46,779 nt of DNA from JAVBQJ01 sp031549115. Lineage in GTDB: Bacteria > Verrucomicrobiota > Lentisphaeria > Victivallales > Victivallaceae. Location: positions 1 to 46,779 of the forward strand of contig JAVBQJ010000140.1 in NCBI GenBank assembly GCA_031549115.1, given 5' to 3'. The first letter of the stretch is position 1; each line of letters begins with the position of its first letter. The position numbers were made by a program, and so were the translations under genes. Below the pieces are notes generated by a model that saw nothing but the letters and a program-made list of their open reading frames with translations, was not told the origin of the DNA and did no database searches. Positions 32,185 through 40,990 of the stretch are shown here, piece by piece.

Positions 32185-33201
32185 TTATTTATGGCCCATG
32201 GCCGGGCATTCGACCACATTGCCGGGGATGACGGTGGTGAGCGTCTGGGCCGGTTCCCCCCGCAACCGCAGCAGCAGCCGGGCGACCAGCTTTTCGGCCA
32301 CGGCCTGAAAGTCATTGACGGCGAAAGCGACGTCGGCGTAATGCAGGCATGCCATGTCGCTCTTGTGCCGCGCCGAATATAGCACAAAGCGCTTCCGGAC
32401 CGACTCCGGCAACTCGTTGAAGGCAAACATCGCACTTTCGAAGAGATCGTCGACAAAAAACAACACCAACTGCCGGCGCGAACCTCCGGCGGCCAGCAAT
32501 TCCTGCCAGACCGCGGGGAAATCGGGCTTTGCCGCCTGAATGGTCACCGGGCGCATCGGCGAACGGACGCCGCACAAAAGCGCGACATTGCAGAAATCCT
32601 GAATCAGCCGGTCGCCGAACGCCACCTCGACGCTGACCACCGACAACGCACAATCCGGCTCCAAACGGCGCGACCGCAGCGAAAACAGCAGCCCATCCAT
32701 AAACGAATTGGTGAAGCTGTCGAAATAAGGCGTTTCCATCGCATCCGCGCTGGTATCGAAGTTGACCACAGGAACTGGAGATGCCGCCAGGTTCCGCAGC
32801 AATTCGTCGCACATGGTTGCGTCCGTCTGAAGAATAATGCCGTCCACACTGTGATTCAACGTCCGCCCCATGATCCGGTTGTACCCGTCCGGGGTGTTTT
32901 CATACGGATGAATCACCAAATCGTAATCATGCCGTATCAAAAGATTGGTCAGGTGGTGAATCAGAATCGCATGGTTGAAGTCGAATTTGCAGGATGATTC
33001 CATGGCGGCGGCAAACAGAATTTGCCGGCTGCTGCCGTGGCGCAGCCGGGCCGCATTGATATTCGGGCGGAATCCGATCCGGTCCGCGTAGGCCAGAATC
33101 CGGTCCCGCAGCTCCTTGCGCATCCGGCCGCGCCCCGCCAGCGCATTGGAAACCGTGGCGCATGACGTATTCAAATCCTTGGCGATTCTGTTGATGGACA
33201 T
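32185..33201 (-). CDS. LacI-family transcriptional regulator (module C, divergent)
   Basis: 338 residues. SINRIAKDLNTSCATVSNALAG is the helix-turn-helix, FRPNINAARLRHG the hinge, and the rest a sugar-binding core (DGIILQTDATM, VVNFDTSADAMETPYFDS, ADVAFAVNDFQAVAEKLV). The ATG at 33201 follows GAGGAA; the longer open frame to 33258 lacks a ribosome site. It is divergent from the module C pseudopilin and shares with it an AT-rich 275-bp region, the usual arrangement for a regulator controlling the neighbouring genes. The segment GCATTTATC (33248-33256) and an inverted GGTAAATGC (33363-33371) might be half-sites, but this is weak. Confidence 0.9.
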   Translation of the reverse strand: MSINRIAKDLNTSCATVSNALAGRGRMRKELRDRILAYADRIGFRPNINAARLRHGSSRQILFAAAMESSCKFDFNHAILIHHLTNLLIRHDYDLVIHPYENTPDGYNRIMGRTLNHSVDGIILQTDATMCDELLRNLAASPVPVVNFDTSADAMETPYFDSFTNSFMDGLLFSLRSRRLEPDCALSVVSVEVAFGDRLIQDFCNVALLCGVRSPMRPVTIQAAKPDFPAVWQELLAAGGSRRQLVLFFVDDLFESAMFAFNELPESVRKRFVLYSARHKSDMACLHYADVAFAVNDFQAVAEKLVARLLLRLRGEPAQTLTTVIPGNVVECPAMGHK

Positions 33202-33259
33202 TTTACCGTTCCTCACTCCGGACGGATTAGTATTTTTTTTGATTATAGCATTTATCATA

Positions 33260-33287
33260 ATTATACATCATTTTTCAAAAAAAGCAA
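33260..33287 (-). promoter_or_regulatory. Candidate promoter of the module C LacI gene
   Basis: On the minus strand TTGCTT (33282-33287) and TATAAT (33260-33265) are 16 bp apart. A second TATAAT closer to the gene has no -35 partner. Confidence 0.5.
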
Positions 33288-33325
33288 GTAAAAATATTTT
33301 TTTTCAAATATTTTACCTTGAGCTA

Positions 33326-33354
33326 TTGACATTTATGGCAAAATGAACTATACT
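33326..33354 (+). promoter_or_regulatory. Near-consensus sigma70 promoter of module C
   Basis: TTGACA (33326-33331) and TATACT (33349-33354) with a 17-bp spacer, 11 of 12 consensus positions. A strong AAGGAG (33386-33391) and an ATG at 33399 follow before the pseudopilin start at 33477. Confidence 0.8.
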
Positions 33355-33476
33355 TTAAGCGTGGTAAATGCAATAACCAAAAAAAAGGAGAACCCCAAAT
33401 GCTGTCATGCGTACGGTCCACCCGACCGCATCCCCATTCACCCGGCAACGAATCCGCAACCGAAAAGGAACTTATC

Positions 33477-34175
33477 ATGAAAAAGAAAAATGATTTCACA
33501 CTTATAGAGCTTTTGGTCGTAATTGCAATAATCGCTATTTTAGCCAGTATGCTGCTGCCGGCGTTGTCCAAAGCCCGGGCGGCGGCGCAGAAAACCAAAT
33601 GCCTGAGCGGCTGCAAACAGCTGGCGCTCGGCTGGGTGATGTATGCCAACGACAATGCGGAATATATGATGTTCTTCCAATCGCCGACGCATTGCTGGCA
33701 GAACCTCGATCAGTGGTTCGTGCCGGCTTATATTCCGGCCCAGGTCGCCAACTACGGCTGTCCGTCGACCACGCCGCAGACGCTGCCGGGCGGCGGCTAC
33801 GCATCGAGCTACGCCTACAGCGGCGACCAGCTCGGCGCCGGCTGGTGGAGCGATACGATGGCGAAGCAGATCTTTCTCCTCTCCAGCGTCACCAGCCCCA
33901 GCGATACGGTGACCTTCTGTGACGCCCGCTCGGAATCCGAAGTCTGGGGGAGCACCATCGTCTGGTGGCAGAACGGCATGGTCGATCCCGTCAAAAAACC
34001 GCAGGCCCACGGCGGCGAGGTCAACTGCGCCTGGGCCGACGGGCACGCCCAGCCGCTGAAGCTCGATCCGTTTTTCCTGAACGACAACACCATGTCCTAC
34101 GAATATGTCCCGTACTATCTGGCGCGCAACAAGAATCCGATCGGCACCTGGCCGCAGACCCTGCCGCGCCCGTGA
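33477..34175 (+). CDS. Orphan pseudopilin with H-X9-DG tail (module C)
   Basis: 232 residues beginning MKKKNDFTLIELLVVIAIIA. Phe1 and Glu5 of the mature form are kept, but the residue before the cleavage point is Asp instead of Gly. The tail signature is complete: HGGEVNCAWADGHAQ. I chose the ATG at 33477 (AAAAGGAA upstream) because it gives the usual short leader. An in-frame ATG at 33399 has an even better ribosome site (AAGGAG) and would add 26 residues, rich in Pro, His and Ser; the real protein may have this long leader, or the upstream start may serve a regulatory purpose. First gene of module C; a LamG-like gene follows 20 bases later. Confidence 0.88.
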   Translation: MKKKNDFTLIELLVVIAIIAILASMLLPALSKARAAAQKTKCLSGCKQLALGWVMYANDNAEYMMFFQSPTHCWQNLDQWFVPAYIPAQVANYGCPSTTPQTLPGGGYASSYAYSGDQLGAGWWSDTMAKQIFLLSSVTSPSDTVTFCDARSESEVWGSTIVWWQNGMVDPVKKPQAHGGEVNCAWADGHAQPLKLDPFFLNDNTMSYEYVPYYLARNKNPIGTWPQTLPRP

Positions 34176-34195
34176 CCGCCCCGGAGAGCAAAACA

Positions 34196-35461
34196 ATGTC
34201 TTACTATCGCATTCGTATTCTCGTGCCGGCCGTCCTGACACTGTTCGTGACGGCAACGGCGGCGGCCATACCCCCCGGCGGCACGGCGATCGCCGAATTC
34301 CGCTTCGCTGCACCCGACCCGGCGCGCAACTCGGCCGGCGACGGCGGTGTCGCCGGGGTGAGCTGGCACAATCAAGCCGGCGCCGAAGACGGCCTGCTGC
34401 GGCTGAAACCGCGCGCCGTACGCCGGATTCCGGCGGCGGAACTATCGGTGTATCAGGGGCTTCCCGGCGCCTGGGGAATCGCGTTTGACCTGGCGCTGGA
34501 CACGCTGGAGCGCGACCAGTATATCCTGGGCATGGGCACCATGTACCTGCGTTTTCAGGCGCATTCCAAGTCCTTGCAGTTCGGCGTATTGGGCGACCGC
34601 TGGCATGAGATTGCGCTGCCGCTTCCGGAACTCCAACCGGGACGGCAGATCGCGCTGACCGCCGACGCGGACGGAAAGCGCATCCGGCTGCGTGTCGGCG
34701 GCAAGGAGGTTGAAATGCCCTGTACGGCGGTGCCGCAGGGGATCTTCTGCCGCCTCGGCTGCGCCGGCTGGGATTCGCCGTTGGCCTCTGAAATGGAGGG
34801 GACCATCGCCAGTTTGCAGCTGTACCGTCTGGAATATTTCGACCCGGTATTCGGCGTCGATCCGGAACCGACTTTAGACAGCCTGGCTTTGTTCGCCTTT
34901 TCCAACGGTTTCACGGAAACGACCGGCCGGGGAGCGCGAATTCAGCCCGGCGCCACGGCGCAAATCGTTCCCGCCGACGGCGGCTCGCTGCGCCTGACGC
35001 CGCGCCGCGAAACGAGCCAGGCCCGTACGCTGGCGCAGTTGCCGGCGACGAAAATGCCGGGCTTCCGGATCGAAGTCGATGTCAAAATGCGGGCGAATGG
35101 GCCGATCCCTTTGCGCGATATGGTGATTTTATCCGCCAACGGCTTTTTCCTGCGCTATAGCGTCGACCGGCAGACCTTCGAATACGGTTTCACCGCGGTG
35201 GACAAATGGATCTGCGCCGCAACCACCCGCGACCGGCTGGAAATCGCGATGAACCGCTGGTACCGCATCGGCTGCGAGTATGGCGACGGCAAGCTGCGGC
35301 TTTCGATCGACGGCAACGAATGCGCCGTAGCGGAAATACCGGCAACGCCGGCTCTGCCGCGCGTCCTGACCCTCGGTTCCTATGCCTGGGGCGATGAACT
35401 GAATACAGAATTCGACGGGTGGATCGGCAGCCTGCATATTTCCACCGTCCCCGAAAGGTGA
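34196..35461 (+). CDS. Secreted protein with two concanavalin A/LamG-like domains
   Basis: 421 residues with a signal peptide (MSYYRIRILVPAVLTLFVTA). The mature part consists of two jelly-roll halves of about 190 residues each, with similar closing strands: GTIASLQLYRLEYFDP in the first and DGWIGSLHISTVPER in the second, and MNRWYRIGCEYGDGKLRLSI as a typical LamG/Laminin_G_3 strand pair. It would bind a carbohydrate at the cell surface, or act as a support domain to the large enzyme encoded just after it (stop and next ATG are five bases apart). I see no catalytic motif. I placed the start at the ATG at 34196 because it opens the signal peptide. Confidence 0.75.
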   Translation: MSYYRIRILVPAVLTLFVTATAAAIPPGGTAIAEFRFAAPDPARNSAGDGGVAGVSWHNQAGAEDGLLRLKPRAVRRIPAAELSVYQGLPGAWGIAFDLALDTLERDQYILGMGTMYLRFQAHSKSLQFGVLGDRWHEIALPLPELQPGRQIALTADADGKRIRLRVGGKEVEMPCTAVPQGIFCRLGCAGWDSPLASEMEGTIASLQLYRLEYFDPVFGVDPEPTLDSLALFAFSNGFTETTGRGARIQPGATAQIVPADGGSLRLTPRRETSQARTLAQLPATKMPGFRIEVDVKMRANGPIPLRDMVILSANGFFLRYSVDRQTFEYGFTAVDKWICAATTRDRLEIAMNRWYRIGCEYGDGKLRLSIDGNECAVAEIPATPALPRVLTLGSYAWGDELNTEFDGWIGSLHISTVPER

Positions 35462-35466
35462 TATCC

Positions 35467-38400
35467 ATGAACATGATGAAACTATTTGCGGCGCTTATCC
35501 TGCCGCTGCTGACACTGACCTTGTCGGCCGCTTCCGATAATCTGGTGCGCATCCCGCATATCGACCGGCCGGTGCCGATCGACGGCGTCCCCGTCGGCGG
35601 CATCTGGGACCGGGCTGCTGAGATCGGCAACCCGGTCTACCTCAACGCCGGGACGATCACCCCGTTGCTGACCATGCAGACCCGCGTGATGTGGGACGAC
35701 GAAGCGCTCTACGTCGGTTTCGCCATCCGGCAATTCCGGGAACCGCAATGTGTGACGCCGGCCGGCGATCCGGGCGACAGCGGCCTCGAGCGCGACGACG
35801 CGGTCGAAGTCACCCTGTTCATCCCCGGTTTCAGCGACCTGCGCCACCACGGCGAAGTGGCGCAATTCAAATTGAACTGCCAAGGCCAACGTGACGACGG
35901 GATCCACTTCGACTTCACCTGGAACGCCGAATGGGAGGGCGCGACGCACAGTGACGGGAACGAATGGAGCGCCACGTTCCGGATTCCATTCCATAACTTC
36001 GGAGTGACGCCGCAGGTTGGCGACCGCTGGGGCGCCAACTTCTGCGCCTATCTGACCGGATACAATTACCGGGCGTTCCTGTGGTCACCGGTACAGGCCG
36101 GACACCAGCATTACGGCGACTGGGGCGTGCTCGAATTCGGCCCCGCGTCGACGCCGGCGCACGCCATCGGCGAAATCAGCCAGAACGCGGACGTCGTCAG
36201 CGTCTCCGGGCGCTGTGAAAACACTCCCGGCGCCGCCGTCCGGCTGCTGTTGCTGCCGGCGCGGAAAGAGGAGCGAACTTCTTCGCCGCGCGACGGCTTC
36301 CTGGTCACGGACTTCGATACTGAAAAAGAAAAACCCCTACTGCAGGAGATCGCCCATCCGGACGCGGACGGCGCCTGGCACATCGCGTTGCGCGGCATTC
36401 CGGCCGGCGACTACCGGTTGAAAATCATCCTCCAGGACACCGCCGGCAATCCATTGAACATCGACGTCAAGCCCCTCGTCGTCGAGCAGCCGGTGGAGGT
36501 GCGTTTCCTGCCCTATCCGGTGCGGGGAAGCGCCGACTTGCAGGTGCGGGTGAACGCCCTCGACGCGGCGGGCACCATTGCCGAAAAGGTCGCGGTAAAC
36601 GTCCGTTCGGGCGGCCGCGAAATTCTGCGCGCCGAATACCCCTGGGAAGGCAAACGTCTGCAAATCAACCTCGGTCAACTGGAGAACAATCGGCGTTACG
36701 ATGTCGAAGTCGCCGCCCGGAAGGGCGATATCGAGGTCGTCCGCCGCGAATCCTGGGAGCTGACGGAGCGCCCGGTCTGGGCCGACACCCAAGCCGGAAT
36801 ATTGCCGCCGGGCGCGGTCCCGTCCCCCTGGGAGCCGCTGCAATACCGCGACGGAATGTTGTCCGGTACCGGCAAGGAAATTCTTTTCGACAACCGCCTG
36901 CTGCCCGGCGCCATGCATTCCAACGGTTTTTCCATCGTTCGCGCTCCGATCACCCTGGAAGCCGCCGCCGGCAAGCGCAGCGAAAGCCTGGGCAAGGCGG
37001 ATGAGTTCCAGGCCGCCGCCGACCCGGCCCGCTATACTTTTACCGCCCGCGGAACCGGTGCGCTGTGTGTCGCCGAGAGCGAAGTGACTGTGGACTTCGA
37101 CGGCTTCACCACGGTACGCCTCGGTGTGCAGCCGCTGGAGCCGCTGAACCGGATCAGCGTCCGCATTCCGTTGGGCGCCGGCGCCGACCGTTTCATCAAA
37201 CCGCTGCCGGGAGCAACCAACCGCGACGAAAGCGGCATGATCCCGCCCGGAGAAATCGGACTGGATCCGCAGAACGAGATATGGCTGGCCAGCCCCGACG
37301 CCGGTTTTTATTTCGGTCTCGAATCGACCCGGCATTGGATCGCCGCGCCCGGCAACGCGGCGCGCATCACCGCCACCACTTCCGGCCGGGAATTAATCCT
37401 GAACTTTTACGACAGCCCCGAAGCGTCGGCGGAAAAACGGGAATATCTGTTTTTCCTGCAGCCGGCGCCGGTGCGGCCGTATCCGCGGGACCGCTGGGAC
37501 CAAGGGCTGCTCGTCAACAATCTGACCTGGGGCCACAATTGCATTCCGCTGGAGGATGATGTGGTCCGCCGGATTCCGTTGTCCACACCGGAACGCGGCT
37601 CGCTGACGGCGCGGCTGCACAATTACAACGATCTGGCGGCGATTGCCTGTGTCGATCTCGACCACTGGGGCGCCGACGAACATATTCTGGCCATCGGCGA
37701 CGCCATCGAGCTTATGTATTCGCAACACGATCGCGCCATTGTGCTGAAAACGCCGTGGGGAATGCTGACGGGGCCGCAGCCCTGCGACTGGCAGCCGGAC
37801 GGCGATCATACGGTGGAGATTTCCTGGGGCGACGCGCTGCGTCTGCGCCTCGACGGAACGGAGTTGGGGTCATTGGAAGTCGCCGGCCTCGGCGGCGGCG
37901 AACCGGTGCTGGCGCTCGGCTCGATCAGTGCGCGTTACCGGCTGGACGGACTCGAAATCAACGGAGAAAGCCAACTGGAGCAGCCGCTGGAGCTGCGTTC
38001 GTCGCCGCGCGATATCCTGCGAGACCTCAAGGAGATGGGCGCGGGAACGTTGATCTTTTTCGAACACTGGAGCACCGCCCAGAACGGCGGCTGGTCGCGT
38101 TACGAACCGGTCCTGAAAAATATCGTCGAAGACGTGCACCGGGCCGGGTTGAAGGTTATCTTTTACTTCGGCTTTGAGATCGCCGACGTGCCGGAACACC
38201 GCGACATGATCGTCGAATGCAAGGCGCTGGCCGATCAGAGCCCCAACTTTTACGCCCCGGCCCGCCAGAACACCTGGTTCGCCAGTTACGGCGGCCCCTA
38301 TCGCGAATACCTGCTTTACAACATGGAGCGGCTGAAACGCGAGCTGGGAATCGACGGCGTTTATCTGGATGCGGCGCTGGCGCTGAGTGCCGCCGACAAT

Positions 38401-39165
38401 CCGGCGTTCGGCGCCGGCTACACCGATGCCGAAGGCGTGCGCCACACCACCGTCCCGGTCCGGCGAATCCGGGAATTCGCCCAGCGCATTCATCAATTGT
38501 TCATCCCGGACGGCGGGGTGGTTTTCGCCCATCAACCGATGAGTCCGCCCACGGTGGGCTACCTCACCAGCGTCTATCTCGGCGAACATCTCGGCTTCCT
38601 CAACCTGCCCTGGGAAAGCGTGGAAGAGTTGATTCCCCGCGATGTCGCCATTCATCTGTATGCCGGGAAAAATACCGGCGTTCCGATGGTCTTGTGCATC
38701 CAGAACATGTGGCCGCATCTGCGGGCGGTGCGCCCCCGCTGGTACCAGCGCGCTTCCGCCTGGGCGAACCTGAACCGGGTCGGCATCAACGTTCTGCTCG
38801 AATCGCCGATGTACCGCGACGGGGTGACCGAACTGCAACAGGCCCGGGTATTCCGGGAGTTCGGCGCCGACCGGGCCGAATGGCTGCCCTATTGGGAACT
38901 GAGCGACCGGTTGGCGCCTTCCGTCGCCGGAATTCTGGGCAGCGCCTACCGCAACGACCGGGGGGAAGCCCTGCTGTCGCTCTACAACGGCAACGCGGTC
39001 GACGCCTCCGGTGTCGCGCTCGATCTGAGGCCGTTGCTGGATCCGGTGGGCAAAACGGCCTGCGATATCGTCTCCGGGCGGGAGTGGGAAATCCGGGATT
39101 CGACTCTGCATGTCGATCTACCCGGATACGAGGGCATGACCCTATGGATCCGGCCGCGTCAATAG
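35467..39165 (+). CDS. Very large secreted CBM9-like/DUF6067-type glycosidase candidate
   Basis: 1,232 residues with a signal peptide (MNMMKLFAALILPLLTLTLS). Residues about 30-230 form a CBM9-like domain (GIWDRAAEIGNPVYLN, RVMWDDEALYVGFAIRQ, ERDDAVEVTLFIPGF, WSATFRIPFHNFG). Several beta-sandwich regions follow. From about residue 840 there is a TIM barrel of the GH123/DUF6067 sort: MGAGTLIFFEHWSTAQNGGW, GLKVIFYFGFEIADVPEH, GIDGVYLDAALALSA and LGFLNLPWESVEEL, with acidic residues at strand ends that could be catalytic. A small sandwich closes the protein. AAGGTG precedes the ATG at 35467. Last gene of module C; a complex glycan substrate is inferred from the size and binding domains. The domain assignment rests on motif resemblance only. 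Confidence 0.78.
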   Translation: MNMMKLFAALILPLLTLTLSAASDNLVRIPHIDRPVPIDGVPVGGIWDRAAEIGNPVYLNAGTITPLLTMQTRVMWDDEALYVGFAIRQFREPQCVTPAGDPGDSGLERDDAVEVTLFIPGFSDLRHHGEVAQFKLNCQGQRDDGIHFDFTWNAEWEGATHSDGNEWSATFRIPFHNFGVTPQVGDRWGANFCAYLTGYNYRAFLWSPVQAGHQHYGDWGVLEFGPASTPAHAIGEISQNADVVSVSGRCENTPGAAVRLLLLPARKEERTSSPRDGFLVTDFDTEKEKPLLQEIAHPDADGAWHIALRGIPAGDYRLKIILQDTAGNPLNIDVKPLVVEQPVEVRFLPYPVRGSADLQVRVNALDAAGTIAEKVAVNVRSGGREILRAEYPWEGKRLQINLGQLENNRRYDVEVAARKGDIEVVRRESWELTERPVWADTQAGILPPGAVPSPWEPLQYRDGMLSGTGKEILFDNRLLPGAMHSNGFSIVRAPITLEAAAGKRSESLGKADEFQAAADPARYTFTARGTGALCVAESEVTVDFDGFTTVRLGVQPLEPLNRISVRIPLGAGADRFIKPLPGATNRDESGMIPPGEIGLDPQNEIWLASPDAGFYFGLESTRHWIAAPGNAARITATTSGRELILNFYDSPEASAEKREYLFFLQPAPVRPYPRDRWDQGLLVNNLTWGHNCIPLEDDVVRRIPLSTPERGSLTARLHNYNDLAAIACVDLDHWGADEHILAIGDAIELMYSQHDRAIVLKTPWGMLTGPQPCDWQPDGDHTVEISWGDALRLRLDGTELGSLEVAGLGGGEPVLALGSISARYRLDGLEINGESQLEQPLELRSSPRDILRDLKEMGAGTLIFFEHWSTAQNGGWSRYEPVLKNIVEDVHRAGLKVIFYFGFEIADVPEHRDMIVECKALADQSPNFYAPARQNTWFASYGGPYREYLLYNMERLKRELGIDGVYLDAALALSAADNPAFGAGYTDAEGVRHTTVPVRRIREFAQRIHQLFIPDGGVVFAHQPMSPPTVGYLTSVYLGEHLGFLNLPWESVEELIPRDVAIHLYAGKNTGVPMVLCIQNMWPHLRAVRPRWYQRASAWANLNRVGINVLLESPMYRDGVTELQQARVFREFGADRAEWLPYWELSDRLAPSVAGILGSAYRNDRGEALLSLYNGNAVDASGVALDLRPLLDPVGKTACDIVSGREWEIRDSTLHVDLPGYEGMTLWIRPRQ

Positions 39166-39171
39166 AGCAAG

Positions 39172-39203
39172 CGGCAGCCCGGAGTTCCGGCTTCAGACTG
39201 CCG
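39172..39203. other. Inverted repeats between convergent modules C and D
   Basis: CGGCAG (39172-39177) pairs with CTGCCG (39198-39203), enclosing CCGGA/TCCGG (39079 is not involved; arms at 39179-39183 and 39186-39190). It fills the 40-bp gap between the two stops and could terminate both, but no T-run follows on either strand. Confidence 0.35.
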
Positions 39204-39205
39204 TA

Positions 39206-39991
39206 TCACGTCAACGCGGCGGCAAAGATCCTGGCGGCGTTGCCGCCGAGGACGGCTTGTTTGGCGGTCACCGGGAGCCGGGCGAAAATCACCCGGCCGA
39301 CCTGGTACTCTTCGCTCATGAAGTTCATATCCGAACCCCAGAGCACCTTTTCGGCACCCGCTCCGGCGACCAGATATTCGACCATTCCGGCGGGGCAGCG
39401 CGAATAGCTTAACTCCAGATACACGTGTTCGTATTCGCGCGCGAGGCGGATGTATTCGTCCGCTTCGACCGCACCGGCGTGGGCGAGCAGAAAACGAATA
39501 TGCGGATAACGCCGGAACTGCGGCTCCAGAGCCGGAAGCTCCGTCCCCCACGTATGCACCAATACCGGCAGCTGCCGCGCCTCCGCCCATTCGTATCCGG
39601 CCTGATAGACCGGCGCGTCATAGGGAAAGTGCGCCATGGTATGCAGCTTCCAGCCGCACAATCCGGCCGCGTGGGCGCGTTCCATCTCCCGGACCACCGC
39701 CGCGCCGGACTCCGCCGGATCGACGCAGAAGTAGCCCATCAGCCGCTCCGGGAAACGCCGGACCAGCGCTATGGTCTCGTCGTTGCCGCGCCGGGCATAG
39801 CCGTTGATTCCGGCGTACGCGCTGAGAATCAGCCGCTGTACGCCGATCCGGTCCATCGTCCGGATCAGGCTCTCCGCCGAGGCGTCGAACAGGGGAAAGG
39901 ACTCGCCGCAACCCCAATGTCCGTGCACGTCGATCAACGGCGTCAGATTCTGCGGCTTTCGCGCCAGTGCCGCCAACTCCAGTTCATCCAT
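39206..39991 (-). CDS. Amidohydrolase-family (Amidohydro_2) metal-dependent hydrolase
   Basis: 261 residues, a TIM-barrel amidohydrolase with all metal ligands visible: H-x-H in LIDVHGHWG near the N-terminus, KLHTMAHFP, VLVHTWG, LLAHAG, and the closing Asp in VLWGSDMNFMS. Members hydrolyse lactones, amides or decarboxylate ring acids; in sugar loci they are often lactonases. The gene overlaps the preceding degenerate homologue by eight bases, so both are made together. It is the last gene of module D. Confidence 0.85.
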   Translation of the reverse strand: MDELELAALARKPQNLTPLIDVHGHWGCGESFPLFDASAESLIRTMDRIGVQRLILSAYAGINGYARRGNDETIALVRRFPERLMGYFCVDPAESGAAVVREMERAHAAGLCGWKLHTMAHFPYDAPVYQAGYEWAEARQLPVLVHTWGTELPALEPQFRRYPHIRFLLAHAGAVEADEYIRLAREYEHVYLELSYSRCPAGMVEYLVAGAGAEKVLWGSDMNFMSEEYQVGRVIFARLPVTAKQAVLGGNAARIFAAALT

Positions 39992-40730
39992 GACCGGCCT
40001 CCCGCCGCAACCGCAGCAGATTCTCCGAAGCGATCGCCGCGACCGCGGCGTCGCTCACATCGCTGTACAAAATTCCGGTCAGCGCCGCGCCGGGTTCGCT
40101 GACCGGGTAATTCATCCCCCACAGGAAACGTTCCATCCCGAAGCGGGCAACCAGCGCGCCAGGTCCGCCGTGAACGCTGAAGGTCGGCGAAAATACCAAA
40201 TACAAATTCGGGTGCAGCTCCAGCATCTGCTCGTGCCGGACCTGCCGTCCCAGGCGCGGCAGGTCGGAGACAATCACCCGCAATTGCGGAAATTCCTCCA
40301 GACAACGGTGCAATTCATCCCACGTGACGTCGTTGGCCGACAACAGCAACGGCAGTTTGCGTTCGCTCAACGCCTCCAGCAGTTTTCCGGCGCACCACCG
40401 GGTCAGGTCGAATCCGGCTTCGCGCGGGCGGCTCCACGTCAACCATGCGCCGGCCTGCGCCATTGCCGCCAATGCCGCCGTTTCCCCTCCCGGCATCACG
40501 AACCATACCGGCGCCAGTTGCGGCGAAGCCGCCTGCAAATCTTCGGCCAGCCACCGGTTCCCGGCCTCCGGCGACACCACCGGAATATCCGCCAACCGTA
40601 CCATTGCCCCGCCGATCACCGGCAACTCCGTCAGCCGCCGGGCCAGATCGCCCGCCGTCGCCGGTACCGGCGCGCCGCGGCCGATACAGGCATCGACGGC
40701 GATGAAGTTCCATGTTGTTTGTCTATTCAT
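39984..40730 (-). CDS. Degenerate amidohydrolase-like protein, probably without metal site
   Basis: 248 residues with the length and strand pattern of the following amidohydrolase but without its ligands. The N-terminal position reads FIAVDACIGRG instead of a D-x-H-x-H, the middle His motifs are replaced (LLLSANDVTW, VIVSDLPRLG), and the closing W-G-S-D is WGMNYPVS, where Asp is missing. The C-terminal VAAIASENLLRLRR still matches the family's ending. It may be an inactive partner forming a hetero-oligomer with the active protein. I preferred the ATG at 40730 (GGAAAA upstream) to a GTG at 40754. Family membership is likely but rests on the pattern and the neighbour. Confidence 0.65.
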   Translation of the reverse strand: MNRQTTWNFIAVDACIGRGAPVPATAGDLARRLTELPVIGGAMVRLADIPVVSPEAGNRWLAEDLQAASPQLAPVWFVMPGGETAALAAMAQAGAWLTWSRPREAGFDLTRWCAGKLLEALSERKLPLLLSANDVTWDELHRCLEEFPQLRVIVSDLPRLGRQVRHEQMLELHPNLYLVFSPTFSVHGGPGALVARFGMERFLWGMNYPVSEPGAALTGILYSDVSDAAVAAIASENLLRLRREAGHG

Positions 40731-40744
40731 TTTGATTTTCCGGT

Positions 40745-40990
40745 TTATATCCACCGCCGGTGCGGTGCCTCGTCCGCTCTATGTGTAGATGGAATTGTCG
40801 CTCACGCTTCCAATTCCATCTACACCATCGCTACCTCGGGTGGATCCGGATCACCTCCCGGTGATCCTTCCCTGGATTTCGCCCCTTTCGAGGCGCCTGC
40901 GGCGCCTGGGGCGACCAGCAGGATCCGCCTGCTGGACCGGCGTCTCCGTATGACGGAGAGCAGACCGCCGCTTCGCGGCTCTATTTTTTT
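40745..40990 (-). repeat. Structured dispersed element, copy 2 (extended form)
   Basis: Read on the minus strand it begins in the A/T-rich end of the heparinase-like gene, then GAGCCGCGAAGCGGC. A series of hairpins follows: CTCCGT/ACGGAG, CCAGCAGG/CCTGCTGG, CGCCCC/GGGGCG enclosing two GGCGCC, and GGATCACC/GGTGATCC. The main hairpin has 15-bp perfect arms (40783-40797 and 40811-40825: GTGTAGATGGAATTG with CAATTCCATCTACAC) and the 13-nt loop GAAGCGTGAGCGA (40798-40810). The tail has CCGCACCGGCGG as in copy 1. It covers nearly the whole gap before the amidohydrolase pair, and no gene is seen in it. It is about 120 bp longer than copy 1, the extra part being the hairpin series. Confidence 0.65.
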
